Positions 1 to 10,800 are shown, counted from the stretch's first letter. The stretch: DNA of 50,813 nucleotides from an uncultured Saprospiraceae bacterium (GCA_937928405.1 CALFWZ010000177.1:1-50813); one strand, 5' to 3'. Notes: a model not told the origin generated them from the sequence alone. A program made the numbers and translations.

Positions 1-1
1 A

Positions 2-193
2 GTAGCAAAAGGAAACGAAGAAAATGTAGCTTACACCAACGGTGCTAAGCGTCGTTTTCACGTAGTAAAGGAAGATGACACTATTTTCTATATTTCTAAA
101 AAATATGGAATAACTGTTGAACAACTACGAAAGCTAAACGATTTAGAAAAAGACGAGGTAATTGTACCTTTTCAACGTATCTATTTAGATTAA
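2..193 (+). CDS. LysM-domain protein, C-terminal end only
   Basis: The window opens inside this gene; 63 codons remain before the TAA stop. The visible part carries one LysM-like repeat: a HVVKEDDTIFYISKKYGIT start, then the VEQLRKLN helix and a DEVIVPFQRIYL end. LysM repeats bind peptidoglycan or other N-acetylglucosamine polymers, so the protein probably acts at the cell wall. In Bacteroidota such C-terminal LysM repeats occur in secreted amidases and peptidoglycan-binding proteins, but the catalytic part lies outside the window, so the full function cannot be told. A strong hairpin follows the stop, marking the end of the transcript. Confidence 0.75.
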   Translation, partial: VAKGNEENVAYTNGAKRRFHVVKEDDTIFYISKKYGITVEQLRKLNDLEKDEVIVPFQRIYLD

Positions 194-243
194 TATTCGT
201 AAATAAAACTAACTTATAGAGTTGGCTTTATTAAGAATTCATC

Positions 244-280
244 AAAAAAGGTGAAGCGGCCATCCGCTTCACCTTTTTTG
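244..280. terminator. Bidirectional intrinsic terminator
   Basis: A perfect 10-bp stem, GGTGAAGCGG (250-259) with CCGCTTCACC (264-273), closes a CCAT loop. It is preceded by six A and followed by six T, so the stem can extend and a U-tract forms in either direction. It follows the LysM gene by about 50 bases. Confidence 0.85.
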
Positions 281-281
281 T

Positions 282-289
282 TATTTTTG
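282..289 (+). promoter_or_regulatory. Candidate -7 box (TATTTTTG)
   Basis: An exact match to the Bacteroidota -7 consensus TAnnTTTG, 34 bases before the CNNM start and just after the terminator. No clear -33 TTTG box is seen at the usual distance, so this is a candidate only. Confidence 0.35.
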
Positions 290-323
290 CACTTCCCCAA
301 CTCACGATCACTAACAATAAAAT

Positions 324-1394
324 ATGATTCTCTTAATAATCTTTTTCTCTGTATCAATCGTCTTTTCATTTTTATGTTCCATCTGGGAAGCAGCCCTTCT
401 TAGTATTCCTCCCTCTTACGTGGAGCAAAAACGCCAAGAAGGAGGGGCTATCGGCCTAAAGCTGAAAGAATTTAAAGATAATATTGACCGGCCACTCGCC
501 GCTATCTTAACCTTAAATACCATCGCTCACACCGCTGGTGCGATCGGGGTAGGTTCTTCCGCTACTAAAATTTGGCCTAATAATGAATTGGTAACCGGTG
601 TAGTGGTTCCTGTATTAATGACCTTAGCTATCTTAATCCTTTCTGAATTGATTCCAAAAACACTAGGAGCCAACTCTTGGAAGAGCTTAACTCCTTTTAC
701 GGTTCGCTCGCTAGATTGGATTATTAAATTACTTTTCCCCTTGGTTTGGTTAGGACAATGGATTACCAAATTATTGAAAAAAGATAAAAACAAAAGTGTG
801 CTCAGTCGAGCCGATTTCCAGGCCATGACCGATTTGGGTCACCGAGAAGGAGTATTCGATAAAAGCGAATCAAAAATCATTAGAAACCTTCTCCGCTTTA
901 ATTCTATTGTGGTAAAAAATGTCATGACACCACGGACCGTAATAGTTGCCGCAGAAGAGTCCATGACCATCAATGAATTTTATCAGGAATTTAAGCCCCT
1001 CCGTTTTTCTAGAGTACCCATTTACAAAGACTCAAAGGACAATGTCACCGGTTTTGTATTGCGTAGTGAACTCCTCGCAAAACTTGTCAACGGTGAAGAT
1101 AGCCTACTTCTAAAAGATTTGATGCGTCCGTTAATGATCGTTAACGAATCTATGCCGGTTCCAGATCTCTTTAATCAAATGATCGAAAAACGAGAACATA
1201 TTGCCCTCGTTGTTGGAGAATTTGGTGGGGTCAATGGAATTGTTTCGATGGAAGACTTAATCGAAACATTACTCGGGTTAGAAATTATTGACGAAATGGA
1301 TAACGCTGTTGATATGCAAATGCTCGCCCGAAAAAACTGGGAAAAAAGAGCCAAAGAACTAGGCATCATTAGTCCCGACAATAATCCATCTTAA
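324..1394 (+). CDS. CNNM-domain (DUF21) and CBS-pair membrane protein
   Basis: A 356-residue membrane protein of the CNNM/CorB group, linked in characterised members to Mg2+ or Co2+ transport and often annotated as hemolysin. The DUF21/CNNM part spans about residues 1-160, with family motifs SIWEAALLS, NTIAHTAGAIG and LSELIPKTLGA among the membrane helices. A cytoplasmic CBS pair follows (about 198-320: VMTPRTVIV, FSRVPIYKD, then VVGEFGGVNGIVSMEDLIE), likely an adenine-nucleotide sensor. The C-terminal CorC/HlyC transporter-associated domain of longer homologues is missing; the protein ends about 35 residues after the CBS pair. It stands alone after a terminator. The family call is firm; the transported ion is inferred. 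Confidence 0.88.
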   Translation: MILLIIFFSVSIVFSFLCSIWEAALLSIPPSYVEQKRQEGGAIGLKLKEFKDNIDRPLAAILTLNTIAHTAGAIGVGSSATKIWPNNELVTGVVVPVLMTLAILILSELIPKTLGANSWKSLTPFTVRSLDWIIKLLFPLVWLGQWITKLLKKDKNKSVLSRADFQAMTDLGHREGVFDKSESKIIRNLLRFNSIVVKNVMTPRTVIVAAEESMTINEFYQEFKPLRFSRVPIYKDSKDNVTGFVLRSELLAKLVNGEDSLLLKDLMRPLMIVNESMPVPDLFNQMIEKREHIALVVGEFGGVNGIVSMEDLIETLLGLEIIDEMDNAVDMQMLARKNWEKRAKELGIISPDNNPS

Positions 1395-1454
1395 TTTTCG
1401 ATTAAGTTGGATACTGATTTGATAAAACCTTGAATTCTTGAGTTCTAATTTCTT

Positions 1455-1486
1455 AATTCAATAATTCAATGACGCAACGATTCAAC
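1455..1486. repeat. Four degenerate 8-bp repeat units (ATTCAACA family)
   Basis: Four successive 8-base units, AATTCAAT, AATTCAAT, GACGCAAC and GATTCAAC, lie between the CNNM and GH31 genes. They are the reverse-complement orientation of the TGTTGAAT unit that is perfect at 50441-50488. Confidence 0.55.
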
Positions 1487-1521
1487 AAAAAATTCACACA
1501 CACTCAAACCTAACTTCTCTG

Positions 1522-4098
1522 ATGGAAAACCCAATTGAGGATCAAGAACAACTCGAAAAAACAATTATAAACCAAGCGCCTGCACTCGTAGAAGCACCGA
1601 CGGAAGAGGAAAAACCGAATGGAGAAGTTCCACTGAGTGTTGCCAATGGAACAGATCGGTATCCCGATGTTTACCAAACATTTACCCCCGACAAAATAGT
1701 CGAGGCAAGTAGAAATGGGAATCAGTTTATTTTTGTTTGTGAAAATTCAGTTACCTTAAAGATTACCGTTCTCGAATCTGGGTTAATGCAACTTACCTAT
1801 AGTCACGACGGATTCTTCTATCCAGCATTCTCGTACGCGCTTGATCCGGAATTTAAACCAGCTGCAATCAATCCCGCCTACTATGAAGAATCGGACCACT
1901 ATATGATCCGAACTAGAAAAATGATCTGCTTGGTTCAAAAGGAGAACTTGGCCGTTAAGTTTACGGACCTTGAAGGTAATATGATTAACGAAGATGCCGA
2001 TGGTTTTTTTACCAAAACCACCATTCTCAAAGGAGTCGAACGCGTAAAAATCACCAAAAAAGCGATCGCCGACGAACGGTTCCTTGGCTTCGGCGATAAA
2101 ACAAAACCAAATAATCTCCGTGGTCATCATTTTGTCAATTGGAATTCGGATGCTTTTTCTTACGATCAAAATACCGATCCACTCTACCGGACCATTCCAT
2201 TTTATTACGGATTACACGAACAAGGCGCCTACGGTATCTTTTTTGACAATACCTATAAAACCATTTTTGATTTTGATTCAGAAAAAAATAATACGGTTTC
2301 ATTTACAGCAGAAGGAGGCGAAGCTAATTACTATTTTATCTACGATACCACTCCTACCGAAATTGCTAAAACCTACACGCGTCTAACAGGTACACCTGAA
2401 CTAGCTCCCATATGGGGATTGGGTTTCCATCAGTGTCGCTGGTCTTATTATCCTGAAAAACGGGTAAGAGATTTAGCAAATAAATTTCGCGATAAAAAAA
2501 TACCTTGTGATGCTATCTATCTCGATATCGACTACATGGATAATTATCGAGTATTTACTTGGAATTTTGATTATTTCCCGCATCCAGAAAAACTATTGAG
2601 TGACTTACAAGAAGATGGTTTTCAAACGGTAGTGATGATCGATCCAGGTATCCGTGTCGATCCCAACAACCCTATTTATCAGGATGGATTAGAAAAAGGA
2701 ATGTATTGCCGGATGCCGGATGGTCGTCTAATGACGGGGCCTGTTTGGCCACCAGTTTGTGCCTTCCCCGATTACACCAATCCGAAAGTCCGTGCTTGGT
2801 GGGGACCACTCTATAAAGAATTATATCTCAACGATGGTGTTGCTGGTTTTTGGAATGATATGAATGAACCAGCCGTTTTTAAAATAGACGCCAAAACTTT
2901 TCCAGGTAACGTGATGCATGATTACGAAGGCCAGCTGACAGATCATAACAAAGCCCATAATATTTATGGAATGCAAATGGCTCGAGCCACTTATCAAGGA
3001 CTAAAAGATTTAAAACCAGAAAAAAGACCACTCGTTATCACAAGAGCAACCTATAGTGGTGGTCAACGGTTTTCTTCTGTTTGGACTGGGGACAACCGAT
3101 CTAGCTGGAATCATCTTCGCTTAGCCAATGTTCAGTGTCAGCGACTTAGTATTAGCGGCTTTTCTTATGTCGGTACTGATATTGGTGGCTTTCATGGAGA
3201 TCCTGATGGTGAACTAATGACCCGCTGGTTACAGCTCGGTATTTTCCATCCATTGTACCGAATTCATTCAATGGGTAGCAATGTCGATGGAGCCGCTATT
3301 ATCAATGGTTATGTCATCAAAGAGGAAGAGCAACTTTGGCAAGAGCCTTGGACATATGGAGAAGAATTTACAGTTTATACGCGTAAGGCCATTGAAATGC
3401 GTTATAAATTATTGGGCTATTTATACACTGCTTTCCGACAATACTGTCAGGATGGAACGCCGCTCATGCGCCCGTTAGCATTTGATTATCCTGCCACCAA
3501 AGATGCAGATCGACCTGAATTTATTTGGGGTCAAGATCTATTGGTCAGTCCGATTTTAGAATCCGGAATTCGTACGCATTTGGTTCAGTTGCCTGCTGGC
3601 GAATGGTATGATTTGTTTAGTGGTAAAAAACACATTGGTAATCAACGCTTACAAATTGATGTTGACCAAAGCTCCATTCCAGTTTTTGCCAAGCCTGGTG
3701 CCGTAATTCCTTTCTATCCAGTCCGTCAACATACTGGTGAAAAAATAACCGACCCAGTAACACTTAAAGTTTTCTATACGGATGGAAAATACCAATCCAA
3801 CCTTTACGAAGATCAAGGAGAAGGATATGCGTATAAAAATGAAATTTATTCAGATAAAACTTTTGTGGTAGAAAATAGTTCGGATGGCTTTTCAATTAGT
3901 CAGACCATTCAAGGAATTTTTAGCGTGGATTATAAAGAATATACCCTAGAGATTTATGGTTGTCCTTTCACGGTAGAACAGATAAATGTGGATGGTAGTA
4001 TGACCGATTATTCCGCGGAAAAAACAGCTACCAGTCACCTAATAAAGTTGAAAGTAAGTGAAGAGTTTGGAGAAATTGAGATTGTAAAAGGAGTGTAA
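1522..4098 (+). CDS. Glycoside hydrolase family 31 alpha-glucosidase
   Basis: An 858-residue GH31 enzyme expected to release glucose from alpha-glucosides by the retaining mechanism. The N-terminal beta domain (about 30-290) contains FLGFGDKTKPNNLRG, typical of alpha-glucosidase N-domains. In the TIM barrel, GFWNDMNEPAVF places the nucleophile at Asp446, and WTGDNRSSW places the acid/base at Asp524. GFHQCRWSYY, YLDIDYMD and HSMGSN are further family landmarks. A C-terminal beta domain follows. There is no signal peptide, so it is probably cytoplasmic, working on imported maltooligosaccharides or storage glucan. Related enzymes cleave xylosides or sulfoquinovosides, so the exact sugar is inferred. 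The first 45 residues are acidic and probably disordered. Confidence 0.93.
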   Translation: MENPIEDQEQLEKTIINQAPALVEAPTEEEKPNGEVPLSVANGTDRYPDVYQTFTPDKIVEASRNGNQFIFVCENSVTLKITVLESGLMQLTYSHDGFFYPAFSYALDPEFKPAAINPAYYEESDHYMIRTRKMICLVQKENLAVKFTDLEGNMINEDADGFFTKTTILKGVERVKITKKAIADERFLGFGDKTKPNNLRGHHFVNWNSDAFSYDQNTDPLYRTIPFYYGLHEQGAYGIFFDNTYKTIFDFDSEKNNTVSFTAEGGEANYYFIYDTTPTEIAKTYTRLTGTPELAPIWGLGFHQCRWSYYPEKRVRDLANKFRDKKIPCDAIYLDIDYMDNYRVFTWNFDYFPHPEKLLSDLQEDGFQTVVMIDPGIRVDPNNPIYQDGLEKGMYCRMPDGRLMTGPVWPPVCAFPDYTNPKVRAWWGPLYKELYLNDGVAGFWNDMNEPAVFKIDAKTFPGNVMHDYEGQLTDHNKAHNIYGMQMARATYQGLKDLKPEKRPLVITRATYSGGQRFSSVWTGDNRSSWNHLRLANVQCQRLSISGFSYVGTDIGGFHGDPDGELMTRWLQLGIFHPLYRIHSMGSNVDGAAIINGYVIKEEEQLWQEPWTYGEEFTVYTRKAIEMRYKLLGYLYTAFRQYCQDGTPLMRPLAFDYPATKDADRPEFIWGQDLLVSPILESGIRTHLVQLPAGEWYDLFSGKKHIGNQRLQIDVDQSSIPVFAKPGAVIPFYPVRQHTGEKITDPVTLKVFYTDGKYQSNLYEDQGEGYAYKNEIYSDKTFVVENSSDGFSISQTIQGIFSVDYKEYTLEIYGCPFTVEQINVDGSMTDYSAEKTATSHLIKLKVSEEFGEIEIVKGV

Positions 4099-4115
4099 AT
4101 AAATTGCTTTTTTGC

Positions 4116-5441
4116 ATGAAATATCTATTATTTTCTCTGTTGTTTCTTCCTTTTCTCCTCTCAGCACAAGCATGGGAAATCACAGAAATAGGAACCCTCT
4201 CAGAAGGCGTTTCCAACAATGCCGTTGCAGCAGCTGAAATTGATGATATTGTTTGGCTTTATAGCTTTTCTGGAATTGACAACTCAAAATCAGCCAGTGG
4301 CATTCATGGTAAAGCTTGGCGTTTCAATACCGAAACTGGCGTTACCGAAACCCTACCCGATCTACCAGGAGGTCTCGGAAAAATCGCAGCCAAAGCCCAT
4401 CGAATCGGTGACATCATTTATATCATTGGTGGCTATCGAGTGTTAAATAATGGTAATGAAATTACCTCTCCAGCTATTCATCGTTTTGATGTTATGGCTA
4501 ACGACTACCTGACAGATGGAAGCCCAACTCCTGTGCCAGTGGATGACCATGTTCAGGCAATTTGGAGAGATAGTTTGATCTATCTAATTACTGGCTGGAG
4601 CAATACGACCAATGTTCCTAATGTCCAAATCTATCATCCCAACACCAATAGTTGGCAGGCTGGGACTTCTATTCCAAACAATCATAATTATAAATCGTTC
4701 GGAGCTAGTGGAACCATAGTTGGTGATACCATCTACTATTTTGGTGGAGCCAGCGCAACTTTTCCAACTGGTAATCCTTTTCCTATTCAATCCCAAATTC
4801 GCAAAGGCATTATCAACCCAAATGACCCAACAGATATTACTTGGAGTATTATGTCTACCCCGTTCGTCGGATACCGAACGGCTGCTACAAAGGTTCAAGA
4901 TCAAGTCTTCTGGTTAGGTGGCTCAGAAATCACTTATAATTTTGATGGCTTAGCTTATAGCAATAACCAACCGGTATCACCGGCTAATCGTAGCCTTGGG
5001 TATGATCCTGAGACTGGTAGTTTTACCCCTGAATTTGCTCCTTCCATTCCGATGGATTTACAAAGTATTGGAACCATTGACGACTCTATAAAATATATTT
5101 GGGGTGGAATGGTAGAAAATCGTTTGGTAAGTAACAAGATTCTACAATTGGTGCGTAAACCATTAGCTGTTGGGATTTCAGATCCAGTTCCCCTAAACGC
5201 TAATTTGGAGGTTTATCCTAATCCTGCTGAGTCTTTTATTTTTGTTACGCTTTCTGGAGTATTTTCGGAGCCCGTTACCATTTCCTTAGTTACTCCTTCT
5301 GGACAAATTTTATTAACCGATATTGGTACTGATTCTAATCGACAGATTACGTTACCGGAAGGTCAACAGGGTTTGTATTTCCTCATAGCTACCTACCAAA
5401 AACAGCCAATTTCTCTTCCTTTTCCATTGATAATCAATTGA
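4116..5441 (+). CDS. Secreted Kelch-like beta-propeller protein with type IX sorting tail
   Basis: A 441-residue protein. I place the start at the ATG at 4116, where MKYLLFSLLFLPFLLSAQ gives a clean signal peptide; an in-frame TTG lies 12 bases upstream. Residues about 20-345 show Kelch-like blades with motifs such as DIIYIIGGYR, DTIYYFGGA and DQVFWLGGSE. The last 80 residues (LEVYPNPAESFIFVTLSG onward, with GLYFLIATYQ) fit a type A type IX secretion sorting domain, so the protein is probably exported and attached to the surface or released. Its ligand is unknown. The gene begins 17 bases after the GH31 stop and may be cotranscribed with it. Confidence 0.8.
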   Translation: MKYLLFSLLFLPFLLSAQAWEITEIGTLSEGVSNNAVAAAEIDDIVWLYSFSGIDNSKSASGIHGKAWRFNTETGVTETLPDLPGGLGKIAAKAHRIGDIIYIIGGYRVLNNGNEITSPAIHRFDVMANDYLTDGSPTPVPVDDHVQAIWRDSLIYLITGWSNTTNVPNVQIYHPNTNSWQAGTSIPNNHNYKSFGASGTIVGDTIYYFGGASATFPTGNPFPIQSQIRKGIINPNDPTDITWSIMSTPFVGYRTAATKVQDQVFWLGGSEITYNFDGLAYSNNQPVSPANRSLGYDPETGSFTPEFAPSIPMDLQSIGTIDDSIKYIWGGMVENRLVSNKILQLVRKPLAVGISDPVPLNANLEVYPNPAESFIFVTLSGVFSEPVTISLVTPSGQILLTDIGTDSNRQITLPEGQQGLYFLIATYQKQPISLPFPLIIN

Positions 5442-5476
5442 TTAAAATTATTTAGAAATAAATGAGTCAGATTTCC

Positions 5477-5484
5477 TATTTTTG
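5477..5484 (+). promoter_or_regulatory. Candidate -7 box (TATTTTTG) before lolD
   Basis: An exact TAnnTTTG match 17 bases before the lolD ATG, implying a very short leader. No convincing -33 box is visible, so confidence is limited. Confidence 0.4.
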
Positions 5485-5501
5485 GTTTTCAAAATAAAAA
5501 T

Positions 5502-6158
5502 ATGCTAGTAGCCAAAAATATAAAAAAATCATACGGAGATTTGACCGTTCTGAAAGGAGTGGATGTTTCGATAGACCAAGGAGAGATTGTTTCTTTTGTT
5601 GGAAAATCAGGAGCTGGAAAAACAACTTTGTTGCATATTTTGGGTACGCTTGACCAACCAGATTCGGGCGAACTTCGAATCCGCGATACGAATGTATTCA
5701 AAATGAACGAAAAAAAGATCGCTTCTTTCCGTAATTTGAACGTCGGTTTTATTTTTCAATTCCACCATCTCTTACCCGAGTTTTCTGCGCTAGAAAATGT
5801 TTGTATTCCCGCTTTTATCAATAATAAATCAGAAGCAGAAAGTCAAGCACGTGCCAAAGAGTTGCTGTCTTACCTCGGTCTTTCAAAAAGGCTAGACCAT
5901 AAACCAACCCAACTTTCGGGAGGAGAACAACAACGAGTAGCAGTGGCTCGTGCGTTGATGAACGAACCTGCGATTGTCTTTGCGGATGAACCTACGGGTA
6001 ACCTCGATTCTGGTACTTCTCAAGAACTACATCAACTTATTTTCCAATTAAGAAAAGACTTTAATCAGACCTTCGTCATTGTGACCCATAACGAAGAGCT
6101 CGCAGATATGAGTGATCGAAAACTAGTCATGTCGGACGGCTTACTCGATGGACAGTAA
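5502..6158 (+). CDS. lolD: ABC transporter ATP-binding protein, LolD type
   Basis: A 218-residue ATPase of the MacB/LolD group. Walker A is GKSGAGKTT (34-42), the signature is LSGGEQQR (about 141-148), Walker B is VFADEPTGNLDSG, and the switch His is in VIVTHNEE. LolD powers release of lipoproteins from the inner membrane by LolCE in the Lol pathway. Length and motifs fit LolD well, but FtsE-like or MacB-like export ATPases are close relatives. No permease gene is adjacent, which is common in Bacteroidota where lolCE lie elsewhere. The assignment to LolD rather than another MacB-type exporter is inferred from sequence type. Confidence 0.82.
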   Translation: MLVAKNIKKSYGDLTVLKGVDVSIDQGEIVSFVGKSGAGKTTLLHILGTLDQPDSGELRIRDTNVFKMNEKKIASFRNLNVGFIFQFHHLLPEFSALENVCIPAFINNKSEAESQARAKELLSYLGLSKRLDHKPTQLSGGEQQRVAVARALMNEPAIVFADEPTGNLDSGTSQELHQLIFQLRKDFNQTFVIVTHNEELADMSDRKLVMSDGLLDGQ

Positions 6159-6229
6159 GCAGATGGACCTTTCAATCGCTCCATTTTAGTTGAAATAATT
6201 ACGACCATTTCTTTTAAAAAATTTGCTAT

Positions 6230-7651
6230 ATGGACAAAGAGTCAAATCCATTATTAAAAAATAAAGGTGCCAATAAACCAACTCAGTTTGGCGATGTGAT
6301 GCGCAGTTTTGGTGATTTTTTTTACAATCTGATTGACTTACGTGCTGGACTCGACCGAGAAGGAACAATCGTAAATATTAAGAATAATAAAAAAATGGCC
6401 GGCGCAAATGTCTGGTTATTGATGTGTTCCATTATGATCGCCTCATTAGGTTTAGACTTAAACTCTCCGGCAGTCATCATTGGAGCGATGCTAATTTCTC
6501 CATTGATGTCTCCCATTTTAGGAGTTGGTCTAGCGGTTGGAATTAACGATAATGATGCGTTGCTATTGGCCTTAAAACATTTCGGTATTGCAATTGCGAT
6601 TGCCTTAGTAACCAGTACTCTATATTTTTGGTTAACCCCTTTTGGTATCGAAACGGCAGAGATTCGAGCTAGGACTGCTCCTACGCTATTAGATGTAATG
6701 GTCGCGTTTTTTGGTGGCGTTGCGGGAATCATCTCCGGGAGTCGAAAAGATAAATCGAATGCTATTCCAGGCGTTGCCATTGCGACGGCGTTGATGCCTC
6801 CATTGTGTGTAACGGGCTACGGATTGGCAAATGGGAACTGGACCTTTATGTTGAATTCTTTTTATCTATTTTTCTTAAACGCAACTTTTGTGGCAATAGC
6901 CACCTATATGATTGTACGGTTTTTAAAATTTCCAAAAAAAACCTATCTGAATCCAAAAGAAGAGAATAGAACTAGGCTGATTCTAGGAATCTTTGCGTTG
7001 TTGATGATTATCCCAAGCGGCAGGATTTTGTTCACGGTCCTACACAAAGCCAATCAACAAAAAATTATTAATACCTATCTAGAGAAAAATTTTAAGGACG
7101 CTTTTTACAAAATTGATCCAATCGTTGGTTCTGATTCTACTGATATAAAAATCATCGCTGGTAAATATTATGATTCTGATGAAATTGATAGTTTCCGACG
7201 AGGGCTACAAGAAAAAGGTGCCCATCAATTTAATTTAAACTTTCTCCAAGATGATAAATCAAAAGCGGAAATTGAATTATTAAAATCAGGTCGAACTGAA
7301 TACGCGAAAGCAGAAATTGACAATAAGAAAAAGCAGCTTGGACAAAAACAGAGAATAGAACAAATGCAGGCTACCATTGATAGCCTAACTAACGAAGAAG
7401 CGACCCTTTTGCAGGTCAAAGATGAAGTCGCAGTTTTGTTTCCCTCCTTGGCTAATTATAGTATTTCAAAAGATATTGCCAATATAAATCTTGAGGATAC
7501 TACAATTAATAATTTACCTGTTTTAATGATCCATTGGCGGGATAAAATAGGATTAACTACTCGTCAAAAAGATGCTGAAGCGGAAAAGATAAGATCTTAT
7601 ATTCGTTTGAGATTAGGTATTGAAAAATTAAGATTAGTCGAAACTAAATAG
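6230..7651 (+). CDS. DUF389 family integral membrane protein
   Basis: A 473-residue protein of the DUF389 family, whose biochemical role is not established. The membrane part (about 55-275) contains the conserved stretches AVIIGAMLISPLMSPILGVG and GVAGIISGSRKDK, then AIPGVAIATALMPPLCV, across roughly six helices. After a last helix (LILGIFALLMIIPSGRILF) comes a soluble region of about 190 residues. This includes a coiled coil (ELLKSGRTEYAKAEIDNKKK to SLTNEEATLL) and a final alpha/beta portion, which probably faces the periplasm if the last helix crosses the membrane. The gene lies 71 bases after lolD on the same strand. It ends before a shared bidirectional terminator. Confidence 0.85.
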   Translation: MDKESNPLLKNKGANKPTQFGDVMRSFGDFFYNLIDLRAGLDREGTIVNIKNNKKMAGANVWLLMCSIMIASLGLDLNSPAVIIGAMLISPLMSPILGVGLAVGINDNDALLLALKHFGIAIAIALVTSTLYFWLTPFGIETAEIRARTAPTLLDVMVAFFGGVAGIISGSRKDKSNAIPGVAIATALMPPLCVTGYGLANGNWTFMLNSFYLFFLNATFVAIATYMIVRFLKFPKKTYLNPKEENRTRLILGIFALLMIIPSGRILFTVLHKANQQKIINTYLEKNFKDAFYKIDPIVGSDSTDIKIIAGKYYDSDEIDSFRRGLQEKGAHQFNLNFLQDDKSKAEIELLKSGRTEYAKAEIDNKKKQLGQKQRIEQMQATIDSLTNEEATLLQVKDEVAVLFPSLANYSISKDIANINLEDTTINNLPVLMIHWRDKIGLTTRQKDAEAEKIRSYIRLRLGIEKLRLVETK

Positions 7652-7800
7652 ATATGCGAATCGAAAGACAAGCAGTTAGGGTATTTAATTATGGAAAAAA
7701 GGGTTAACTATTTGAAACTACTTTTAATATCATTCAAACCTTAGCAACCTGTCCTCCCGCACGGACAACTTCAATTTGCTTGTTAAGATAAAAAGAATAC

Positions 7801-7840
7801 CAAAAAAGGCTGTCTCGGTAAAACCGAGACAGCCTTTAAT
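7801..7840. terminator. Bidirectional terminator between convergent genes
   Basis: The stem GGCTGTCTCGGT (7808-7819) with ACCGAGACAGCC (7823-7834) has a three-base loop. It extends by AAA/TTT and is preceded by CAAAAAA, giving a strong U-tract on the minus strand. It ends the DUF389 transcript and the giant SprB-repeat transcript. The other bases of the 7652-7863 gap show no gene. Confidence 0.85.
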
Positions 7841-7863
7841 TATTTAGAAATTAACTATTTAGA

Positions 7864-10800
7864 TTAACGAAGTAGCGTAACATCTCCACTGAAGGTTTCA
7901 GTATAACCATCTATGAATTCCACTTCGAAGATATAAACATAAACTCCTGATTGTGCAGCTTTAGAACGGAAGGAACCATCCCAGCTTCCACGTAAAGGAT
8001 TATCGGTTGAGAAATTTTGATCACTATAAATAACTTCTCCCCACCGATTGAAAATTCTAACGCTTCGAACAATATTGACATCCTGACCACCATGGATCGT
8101 AAACACATTATTTCCGTTGGTAGAATTTGGATTAAACGCATTAGGAATATAAATCGAACGTGGCTTATTAACTTGAACTAATACCTCATCAGATGCGACA
8201 CAGCCAAATTCGTCTGTCACTGTGAAGGAGTAAGAGGTAGTATTAAATGGTCTTACTTCTGGACGTAGCTCCTGACCTAACGTATCCTCTGCAATTGCAC
8301 TCACGGACCAAACAAAATTGCTATCCAAAGGAATACTAGTCTGAGGCGAAAGCGTCAGGAAGTCTCCTAAGTTAATATCGACTACTGGTAACTCAGATAA
8401 GGATACCGTTATTTCTTCAACCTCATCTACCACAACGTCTAAATCACTGGTACAACCATTCGCATCTTCAACCGCTAAGCTATAGGTTCCAGATCCTAAG
8501 TTTCCAAAGAATTGAGCCGTTGTATAATCTCCATTATTTAGAGAGAAGCGATAAGGTAATCTTCCACCGTCTACTCCATTAATGATAACGACACCATTAC
8601 TTTCACCAAAACATTCAGGCTCATCTGTATCTACATCAACGATAATAGGAGCGGGTGCATCTAAAGAGAAATTATTTTGTCCGGTACATCCTTCCTGATC
8701 GGTAGCAATTACACTATAGTTACCTTGACCAATGTCTGAGATAGTTGGTCCGTCTGTTCCATCTGCCCAAGCATATGAGTAGTTGGAATTACCACCTTCA
8801 GCACTAACGGTAATAAAACCATCTTCAGATTCATTACAAGAAGTATTAAAGCCATTATAGTCAGAAACATCGGTTAGGTTAATCGTAACTGGTGCAGGAG
8901 CAGGAACAACTACATCAATGGTTCCATTACAACTGTTCTGATCTGAAACAACTAACGTATAGTTTCCTGGCTGAAGATCTGATAAGTCCTCTTCTGTGTA
9001 TAAACCACCGTTCCATTCGTAAGTGTAATCTCCAGTTCCTCCGATAACGCTAACTTCAATTCCTCCATCTGCCGTATTACTACAACTGGCAGCTGATGGG
9101 TCAGCAGTTAGGGCGATCGCATCCGGTTCTACTATCGTAACCATTTCTTCAGCGGTACATCCGTTGTCGTCCGTTACAATCACACTGTAAGTTCCAGCAG
9201 CTAAGTTATCAGGATTCTGAACGTTAGCAGCACCGTTGGTCCATTGATAAGTGTAAGAACCACTTTGAGTAGTACCACCTTGCACAGTTAATTCTATAGA
9301 CCCATCTGAGCTTCCATTACAAAGTGTACTCGATTGTGGGTCAACTACAAAAGCTTCTAGCAATTGTGGTTCAGCAATCGTTATAGTTACAGGGAATGTA
9401 CAACCCTCTTCGTCTTCTGCAACAATATTATACATACCAGGAGCCAAACCATCAACGGAAGTTTGTCCATTATAAGTTGGATTATCCGTCCAATTTATTA
9501 GTACAATACCAGTACCACCAGTAACGGTCAAATCAATCGAACCGTCATTTGCTCCGTTACAAGTAACTGGAGCTGAAGCAAATTCAATTTCTGGTGCATT
9601 TGGACTTGTCACTGAGATGTTGAATGGTTCAGCTTGACAATTATTCTGATCCGTAATCGTTACGTTGTACAATCCAGCAGGTAAGTTAGCTGGATCTTCT
9701 ACCGGTGCAGCACCGTTATCCCAAATGTAAAAATAAGGTCCAGTTCCACCTTCTACTGTTAAATTGATACTACCATTTGCTTCACCACAAACTGCATCGG
9801 TAGTCGTTCCAGTAATCATGATTGGATCTGGTTGCGTAATTGTTTCAGCATATTCGAAACTACAATCATCTGTGTCTGTCACAGTAAGTGTGTAAGTTCC
9901 AGCTACTAGGTTATCAATAGTCTCCGTAGTAGCTCCGTTACTCCATAGGTAAGTGTAGGTACCCGGTCCAGAACCACCTGTTACGGTTGCCTGTATAGAA
10001 CCGGTATTTCCTCCTGGACAATCTACCTGAACGATTGATCCAGGTGCGACAGTTAAGGCATTCGGTTCGGAAACCACAAAGCTTTCACTCAAAGTACAAC
10101 CGTTATCATCCATAAAGTCAAGTACATAAGTTCCAGGAACTAAATCCTGTAGATCTTCTGAAGAAGCACCATTACTCCAAACATAGGTATAAGGCGCAGT
10201 TCCACCAGTAATTCCGATGGCTACACTACCGTTGGCTTCTCCACAAGTGGCCTCTACCACTGCCTCGATATCCAATACAAGCGGCATTGGTTCCGTAATC
10301 GTTAAAGTTTCTACAGCCGAACAGTTAAGATTATCAAGAACGGTTACCGTATAATCACCAGCAGGTAAATTAGTTGGATTTGAACCTTCAATTCCTGGAG
10401 TATCCCAAATATAAGTATAGGTTCCAGATCCTCCCGAGACATCTAAGGTTGCGGTACCTGTTGCTGTATTGTTACAAGTTACATTTGTAGAAGTTAGACT
10501 AATTACTGGTGGGTTTGGATTTTCAATATCATCTGTAAGAATAAACTCACACATATTAAAATCTGTAATAGTCACTGTATTGCTACCCGCAGGTGCGTTG
10601 CTTAAATCTTCGGTAGAGGTACCATCACTCCAAGCAAAATTATAAGGTTCAGTACCTCCTGAAACCGTAATATTGATTCCACCATTACTCTGACCACAGT
10701 TGGCCATGATAGCGGTACTAATAGCTGTCAATTCTTCTGGCTCTGTAATAGTAGCTTCGTAAGCAAATTCACAATCATCTCCATCCGTAATTACTAAAGA

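Noticed and set aside
7741..7790. A small hairpin (TGTCC with GGACA) after the DUF389 gene as a terminator or riboswitch.
   Set aside because: The stem is only five bases with no T-tract, and a far stronger terminator lies just downstream.
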